A stretch of DNA of 28,350 nucleotides from F23-D06 sp963620035 (GTDB lineage Bacteria > Bacteroidota > Bacteroidia > Bacteroidales > WCHB1-69). This document shows positions 24,138 through 28,350 of this stretch, in pieces. The notes beneath the pieces are model-generated. The model was not told the DNA's origin. It made no database searches and saw only the letters and a program-made list of their open reading frames with translations. The DNA lies in the NCBI GenBank assembly GCA_963620035.1, contig CAVEXN010000029.1:1-28350 (forward strand). The letters run 5' to 3'. How positions within the stretch are numbered: position 1 is the first letter of the stretch; each line of letters opens with the position of its first letter. A program made the position numbers and the translations under genes.

Positions 24138-25840
24138 TTTTCAGCTTTGTATGAAAGCAACATCTCCTCGCTGAAATTGCGGATGAACTCCAGGTTTTTG
24201 GCTATTTCGCATTTGCCTGTCTGAATCATCAGTTTGCAAGAGTTCAGGTATCTCCCGTCTCTTCCGGCATCGGTCAGGAGGAGGTGGCCCATTATGACGT
24301 ATCCTACGGATTCCACCAGGCGGCGTGCGTTGAAGTCGTATGCTTCGCCTTGGAACCCGGCGGCGGTCTTCTGCATTTCGAGATAGCGTCCCGTCATGGC
24401 TTTCAGTTCGTTGCGCAGCGGTTCGAGTCCGGCATCCAGCGGCATCTCCTCATATTCGCGGATGCGGTTCATGAATGTCTCGCTTCCGATGCCGCGGATG
24501 GCGGCCACTACTTGCAACTGCGAGGTGCCTTCGTAGATGGAGAGGATGCGGGCATCGCGGTACAACCTTTCGCAGGCGTACTCTTTCATGAAGCCGGAAC
24601 CGCCATGAATCTGAATGCAGTCGTATGCGATGCGGTTGGCATATTCGCTGGAAAAGAGTTTCAGCAGCGGCGTGAACATATCAGCGTATTTCTGGCTCTT
24701 TTTGAGTTCGCTGCGCTCTTCTGAGGTCAGTGTACGCTCTTTTGAAATCTGTTCCAAGGCCTTGCTGACATCTACAAAACGTGCGGTCTCGTAAAGCAGC
24801 GAGCGTATGGCGTCGGTCTTGGCCCGCATATCGGCGAGCATCTCATAAACTTGCGGAAACTCGGCGATAGGTTTCCCGAACTGCTCGCGCTCATGGGCAT
24901 AGCTGAACGCTTCGCGGCAGGCTGCTTCTGCCAGACCCACCGATTGAGCTCCGACTCCCAAACGTGCGCCGTTCATCAGCGACATCACATACTTGATAAG
25001 CCCGAACTTGCGGTTCCCGACAATCTGGGCCGGAGCGTTGTTGAACACCAACTCTGCGGTAGGCGAACCCTTGATGCCCAGTTTGTTTTCTATCCGTCTG
25101 ATGGTTACGGCCTTGTCTTTACGGTCGTAGAGAAAGTAGGAGAGGCCGCGGGCATCTTCCGTGTCCGCTTCCGAGCGTGCCAGCACCAACTTGATGTCAG
25201 CGTCGCCGTTGGTGATGAACCTTTTTACACCGTTCAGCCGCCAGCAGTTGGCCGTTTCATCAAAAGTGGCTTTCAGGCGCACCGACTGAAGGTCGGAGCC
25301 TGCATCCGGCTCGGTCAGGTCCATAGAGCAGGTGTAACCCTTGTATATCAGAGGAAGGTATTGTGTTTTCTGCTCTTCGCTGCCGAACTCAAGAATCGTT
25401 TCGGCACAGTCTTGCAGCCCCCAGATGTTTGCGAACCCGGCATCGGCTCGAGACACGATTTCGGCAGCCATCACGTAGGGCACGTAAGGGAAATTGAGAC
25501 CGTCATATTTGCGGGGCAGCGACATACCGTACAGTCCGGCATCACGCAGTGCTTCGTGGTTCTGCTGTGTGCCTTTTGCATAGACTATGGCGTTGTTCTC
25601 GATGCGGGGACCTTCCTGGTCCACCGACTCGGCATTGTTGGCAATCACCTCGCCGGCAATCTCGCCGATGATTTCCATCACCTTGCCGTAGTTCTCCATA
25701 GCCTCGTCATAGCATGACGGGGCATCCTGGCAATGTTCGCTTTCGGCATAGCCGCGCTCTTTCAGTTCCACGATGCGGCCCATAGCCGGGTGGTTGAGGT
25801 GGAACTTGAGATTATCGTTGTCTATATAGTAATTTGACAT
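24134..25840 (-). CDS. Acyl-CoA dehydrogenase with C-terminal extension
   Basis: The 568-residue flavoprotein has the acyl-CoA dehydrogenase landmarks CSMDLTEPDAGSDL, WRLNGVKRFITNGD, NKLGIKGSPTAEL, QIHGGSGFMKEY and IYEGTSQLQ; the Glu of the last (~436) is the expected catalytic base. It is about 180 residues longer than the common ~380-residue form, with an N-terminal extension of ~80 residues and a C-terminal helical region, as in the long acyl-CoA dehydrogenase subfamily. It oxidises acyl-CoA to enoyl-CoA, or runs in reverse, exchanging electrons with the electron-transfer flavoprotein encoded just upstream (11 bp gap). The chain length of the substrate cannot be told. Confidence 0.93.
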   Translation of the reverse strand: MSNYYIDNDNLKFHLNHPAMGRIVELKERGYAESEHCQDAPSCYDEAMENYGKVMEIIGEIAGEVIANNAESVDQEGPRIENNAIVYAKGTQQNHEALRDAGLYGMSLPRKYDGLNFPYVPYVMAAEIVSRADAGFANIWGLQDCAETILEFGSEEQKTQYLPLIYKGYTCSMDLTEPDAGSDLQSVRLKATFDETANCWRLNGVKRFITNGDADIKLVLARSEADTEDARGLSYFLYDRKDKAVTIRRIENKLGIKGSPTAELVFNNAPAQIVGNRKFGLIKYVMSLMNGARLGVGAQSVGLAEAACREAFSYAHEREQFGKPIAEFPQVYEMLADMRAKTDAIRSLLYETARFVDVSKALEQISKERTLTSEERSELKKSQKYADMFTPLLKLFSSEYANRIAYDCIQIHGGSGFMKEYACERLYRDARILSIYEGTSQLQVVAAIRGIGSETFMNRIREYEEMPLDAGLEPLRNELKAMTGRYLEMQKTAAGFQGEAYDFNARRLVESVGYVIMGHLLLTDAGRDGRYLNSCKLMIQTGKCEIAKNLEFIRNFSEEMLLSYKAEN

Positions 25841-25851
25841 TTTCCTGTTCT

Positions 25852-26871
25852 TTATTTCTGGTTAGCAATATAACTGTTGATCAATTTCGGAAGCACTTCC
25901 ATCACGTCGCCCGTGATGTTATAGTCGGCGATTGCGCAGATGGGGGCGCTGGGGTCAGTGTTGATGGATATGATCTTGGCCGACTCTTCCATGCCGGCGC
26001 GGTGCTGTACGGCTCCGGAAATGCCGCAAGCAATGTACAGTTTCGGGCGCACGGTGACGCCGGTCTGTCCGATTTGCCTCTCGGGTTCTGCAAATCCTGC
26101 GTCCACGGCTGCGCGGGTGGCGCCTACTTCGCCGCCGATCAGTTCGGCATAGCGGTGCAGCAGCCCGAAGTTCTCCTTGGAACCCACGCCGTAGCCGCCA
26201 GCCACGATGATTTGCGCATTCTTGATGTTGATTTTCTTCGTTTCAATCTTCCGTTCCACAATGCTAACGCGGAAATCCTCGGCGGCGAGGTATTTCTCGA
26301 CGGGCAGTATGACCAGTTTGCCTGTCCGGTTTTCCACGCGCTCTTTTTTCATGACACCTTCGCGCACCGTGGCCATCTGCGGACGAGTGTCGGGGTTGAC
26401 AATGGTGGCTATGATGTTGCCGCCAAAGGCGGGACGGATCTGATGCAGGATGTCCGGGTAGATTTTGTTCTGCCGGTTGTCGGCATAGTCGGCAATCTCG
26501 AGGCTGGTGCAGTCGGCGGTGAGGCCGCAGCGCATGCGGGAGGCCAGACGCGGGGCAAGGTCGCGCCCTGTACAGGTGGCGCCGAAAAGGGCGATCTGCG
26601 GCTTCTGCTCTTCAAAAAGTTTAGCCATTATGCTGAAATGAGGCAGCGTGCTGAATGGGAACAACCGCTCGTCGCAGGCGTGGAAAATCGTGTCCACACC
26701 ATACGGATAGAGCTGTTCTTCAAGGCCTTCGACCTTGTCGCACAAAACAGCCGCTTCTACTTCCACACCTAATGTGTCGGCCAGTTTCCTCGCTTTGGAG
26801 CATAGTTCGAGACTGACATCCGCCACCCTGTGGGCTTCATTGATTTCACAATATACGATGATATTATTCAT
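25852..26871 (-). CDS. etfA: Electron transfer flavoprotein alpha subunit
   Basis: The 339-residue protein has the EtfA C-terminal FAD-binding pattern: GGEVGATRAAVDAG, QIGQTGVTVRPKLYIACGISGAVQH and INTDPSAPICAIADYNITGD. The N-terminal half is the alpha/beta domain that pairs with EtfB. It accepts electrons from, or delivers them to, the acyl-CoA dehydrogenase encoded 11 bp downstream. GATRA replaces the commoner GASRA. Bifurcating or conventional mode cannot be decided from these motifs alone. Confidence 0.95.
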   Translation of the reverse strand: MNNIIVYCEINEAHRVADVSLELCSKARKLADTLGVEVEAAVLCDKVEGLEEQLYPYGVDTIFHACDERLFPFSTLPHFSIMAKLFEEQKPQIALFGATCTGRDLAPRLASRMRCGLTADCTSLEIADYADNRQNKIYPDILHQIRPAFGGNIIATIVNPDTRPQMATVREGVMKKERVENRTGKLVILPVEKYLAAEDFRVSIVERKIETKKINIKNAQIIVAGGYGVGSKENFGLLHRYAELIGGEVGATRAAVDAGFAEPERQIGQTGVTVRPKLYIACGISGAVQHRAGMEESAKIISINTDPSAPICAIADYNITGDVMEVLPKLINSYIANQK

Positions 26872-26940
26872 TGAAAAACTGTTTGTCTTGTTGTTTTTGG
26901 TACTATAAGTTATTATGTTATAAGGCGGTATGGGCGACTG

Positions 26941-27807
26941 CTATCCCAAGATGTGGGCATCCATCAGGGTGCTGGTCAGTTGCAACAGACCCTCGTCCGT
27001 GGCGGGCACGGCTATGCTCTCTTTCTTGGCAAGCACCACATTCTCAATGCCTTTCACGCGGGTAGGGGAACCGGTCAGTCCGAGGCGGTTGCTGTCAGTC
27101 TCCAGGTCGTCGCAGTTCCACTCTGTGATGTTGAGGTATGCCCTGTTTCCGGGCACGGGCTCGAGGTTGCGTTCGCGGGTTTCCGAAGCGGAACGGGCAT
27201 TCTTGAACCTGACGGTGAGATGTGCGTGTCTGAAACGGCAAGGGGCGGCGGAGCCTGAAACGGTGACCAACGCCGGCAGCGCGGTCATCACCGTCTCATA
27301 GCCGTTCTCCAGCCTCCGTTTCACGGTGATAGAATCGGCGGATACGGCCTCTATGGACTCGGCGTAGGTAATCTGTGGAAAGTCGAGTTTCTCGGCAATT
27401 TGCGGACCCACTTGGGCGGTGTCGCCGTCAATGGCCTGCCTGCCGCAGAAGATAAGGTCAACATTGCCCAGCTTGCGCACGGCCATCGAGAGGGCGTAGG
27501 AGGTGGCCAAGGTGTCGGAGCCGGCAAAACGACGGTCGCTGACTACATAACCGCTGTCAGCGCCGCGGTACAGGGCTTCGCGGATGATGTCGGCGGCGCG
27601 GGCCGGCCCCATTGTGATGACACTGACCTCCACGTCCTTGAGCCGGTCTTTCACCGACAGCGCCATCTCCAGCGCATTCAGGTCTTCGGGGTTGAACACC
27701 GTAGGCAGGGCGGCTCTGTTGATGGTGCCGTTGGGCAGCATGGCATCTTTGCCGACATTTTGCGTGTCGGGCACCTGCTTGGCTAAAACTGCAATTTTCA
27801 AAAGCAT
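26941..27807 (-). CDS. etfB: Electron transfer flavoprotein beta subunit
   Basis: The 288-residue protein begins LKIAVLAKQVPDTQNV and has FNPEDLNALEMALSVKD, VSVITMGPARAADIIREALYRGAD, FCGRQAIDGDTAQVGPQIAEKL and VKRRLENGYE, all typical of EtfB, where the AIDGDTAQVGP segment contacts nucleotide or FAD. It is the first gene of an etfB-etfA-acyl-CoA dehydrogenase operon, with 69 bp before etfA. Length is slightly above the usual ~260. The ATG at 27807 is well placed. Confidence 0.95.
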   Translation of the reverse strand: MLLKIAVLAKQVPDTQNVGKDAMLPNGTINRAALPTVFNPEDLNALEMALSVKDRLKDVEVSVITMGPARAADIIREALYRGADSGYVVSDRRFAGSDTLATSYALSMAVRKLGNVDLIFCGRQAIDGDTAQVGPQIAEKLDFPQITYAESIEAVSADSITVKRRLENGYETVMTALPALVTVSGSAAPCRFRHAHLTVRFKNARSASETRERNLEPVPGNRAYLNITEWNCDDLETDSNRLGLTGSPTRVKGIENVVLAKKESIAVPATDEGLLQLTSTLMDAHILG

Positions 27808-27875
27808 AATTATTCTTTTATTTTTTTAAGGCGCGAAGAAACAAAAATTATAGGTTGAAAAAGACAATTAAAAAA

Positions 27876-27955
27876 AAGAAAGGACAGAAAACCGGAATGT
27901 GCCGCATAAAAGGATGATTTGTGGCGGAAAACTGAGATTTGTGGCATAAAACCGG
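27876..27955. repeat. Array of about four 20-bp tandem repeats upstream of etfB
   Basis: Units begin at 27876, 27896, 27916 and 27936 with exact 20-base period. The best consensus is GATTTGTGGCATAAAACCGG, from the last unit. Units two to four share most positions; the first matches only in its right half (10 of 11 bases). The period is close to two DNA helical turns. Confidence 0.6.
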
Positions 27956-27969
27956 TTATATTGGGCGAA

Positions 27970-27979
27970 CGAACGTTCG
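27970..27979. repeat. 10-bp perfect palindrome CGAACGTTCG
   Basis: The palindrome follows directly after the 20-bp repeat array and is preceded by an overlapping GAAC repeat. It could be a regulator half-site pair, but a 10-base palindrome can also occur by chance. Confidence 0.3.
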
Positions 27980-28030
27980 GATGGGTTCCACGAGACGCCT
28001 GAGCCAGACCCGCACAGGCAGCTGCCGGTC

Positions 28031-28053
28031 AAAAAAAGGCAAGTTCGCCTTGC
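28031..28053 (-). terminator. Weak terminator-like hairpin (minus strand)
   Basis: On the minus strand, GCAAG and CTTGC arms (28039-28043 and 28049-28053) with a 5-base loop are followed after one base by seven T residues. No minus-strand gene upstream of it is recognised, so it would end only an unannotated small RNA or nothing. Confidence 0.25.
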
Positions 28054-28205
28054 ATTGCTCCGGAAGCAGAGGGGAACACCCGTGAGGCGCCGCCGTGCCG
28101 GATGCGGTTCTTGTGGCGGGCTGTCGGTTCAACGCCTTGGCATGCAACAAGTTGCCCCCCCCCGAAAAAAGAGCCGTAAAGGGCACTGGATTGACGGGAA
28201 AACGT

Positions 28206-28213
28206 TACATTTG
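28206..28213 (+). promoter_or_regulatory. -7 element TACATTTG for the right-end gene
   Basis: TACATTTG matches the Bacteroidota -7 consensus exactly. No TTTG is present 19 bases upstream. It would start a leader of about 60 bases before the ATG at 28282. Confidence 0.4.
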
Positions 28214-28224
28214 CCGCGCCTGTT

Positions 28225-28269
28225 CCCCCTCCGGTCCTGTCCAAGGGACTTCGCAGGGTTCGGAGGGGG
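28225..28269 (+). promoter_or_regulatory. GC-rich leader hairpin before the right-end gene
   Basis: Arms CCCCCTCCG (28225-28233) and CGGAGGGGG (28261-28269) form a perfect 9-bp stem, with an inner CCTG/CAGG stem and a small TCC/GGA tip. It lies in the presumed 5' leader, ending 12 bases before the ATG, where it could affect translation. Confidence 0.4.
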
Positions 28270-28281
28270 GCGGGAGGAGCG

Positions 28282-28350
28282 ATGGAAACAGAAGTCCTGA
28301 AGAAAAAAAAAGAAGACATGAAAGAATCAGAAAAGAAAGCGATGGTTGAA
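28282..28350 (+). CDS. N-terminus of an unidentified protein (3' end truncated by window)
   Basis: Only 23 codons are visible, from an ATG preceded by GGGAGGAGCG, running open to the window edge. The residues are highly charged, rich in Lys and Glu (METEVLKKKKEDMKESEKK). An in-frame ATG at 28318 is an alternative start. The upstream -7 element supports a real gene, but there is too little sequence to name it. Confidence 0.4.
   Translation, partial: METEVLKKKKEDMKESEKKAMVE

Larger units (their letters stand above)
27808..28281. other. Intergenic region upstream of etfB and of a truncated plus-strand gene
   Basis: About 470 bases without a recognisable gene separate two divergent genes. They hold an array of 20-bp repeats, a 10-bp palindrome, a small hairpin with a T run, a C9 tract, a -7 element and a leader hairpin, each described separately. 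A 76-codon minus-strand frame here has no protein-like features. Confidence 0.5.

Noticed and set aside
27956..28186. A 76-codon minus-strand frame in the right intergenic region
   Set aside because: It spans the palindrome, the hairpin and the C9 tract, and has no protein-like features.
1..28350. CRISPR arrays, tRNA or rRNA genes, insertion sequences
   Set aside because: No repeat-spacer pattern, cloverleaf, rRNA-like segment or transposase motif was seen. The 20-bp repeats at 27876 are contiguous without spacers, so they are not CRISPR.

Overview
The window looks like a chromosome segment of an anaerobic Bacteroidota, probably order Bacteroidales (Prevotella/Bacteroides-like; the genus cannot be fixed from sequence alone). 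The evidence is repeated TAnnTTTG -7 promoter elements, one of them a complete TTTG-N19-TAnnTTTG promoter, the general lack of Shine-Dalgarno sequences, a RprX/RprY-type two-component pair, a Bacteroidota-type putative porin, and a superoxide reductase. No tRNA, rRNA, CRISPR array or insertion sequence was recognised.

Left end (1-7328): two adjacent plus-strand helicase genes look like part of an anti-phage or mobile-DNA defence module. The first is cut by the window edge. It is a very large SF2 helicase with a DUF1998-type cysteine cluster and a nuclease-like C-terminal region. The second is an SF1 (UvrD-like) helicase with a RelE/ParE-like N-terminal domain. About 0.7 kb of poorly coding DNA follows, holding small ORFs and one consensus promoter with no recognised gene.

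7329-11136 (plus strand): superoxide reductase and a PrxQ/BCP peroxiredoxin (a two-step superoxide-to-water route), an SDR oxidoreductase, enolase, and the response regulator RprY. The gene for the cognate-type kinase (RprX-like) lies on the opposite strand, tail to tail, with a 6 bp gap.

11143-18195 (minus strand): five closely spaced genes, transcribed right to left, form a putative operon: porin, class II fumarase, PrsW-like membrane protease, malic enzyme, RprX-like kinase. Fumarase and malic enzyme together convert fumarate to malate to pyruvate. A strong terminator hairpin separates this unit from the next.

18359-23047 (minus strand): a compact type II fatty-acid synthesis operon, fabH-fabF-fabZ-acyl-ACP reductase (fabG)-acpP-fabD, lacking only an enoyl reductase. 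Divergent from it is a membrane-anchored LytTR regulator (23274-24137). A 13-bp direct repeat overlaps the presumed fabH promoter and is a candidate operator.

24134-27807 (minus strand): etfB-etfA-acyl-CoA dehydrogenase, a flavin-based acyl-CoA redox unit. The last ~540 bases hold a phased array of 20-bp repeats, a palindrome, a C9 tract, a -7 element, a GC-rich leader hairpin and the first codons of a truncated plus-strand gene.
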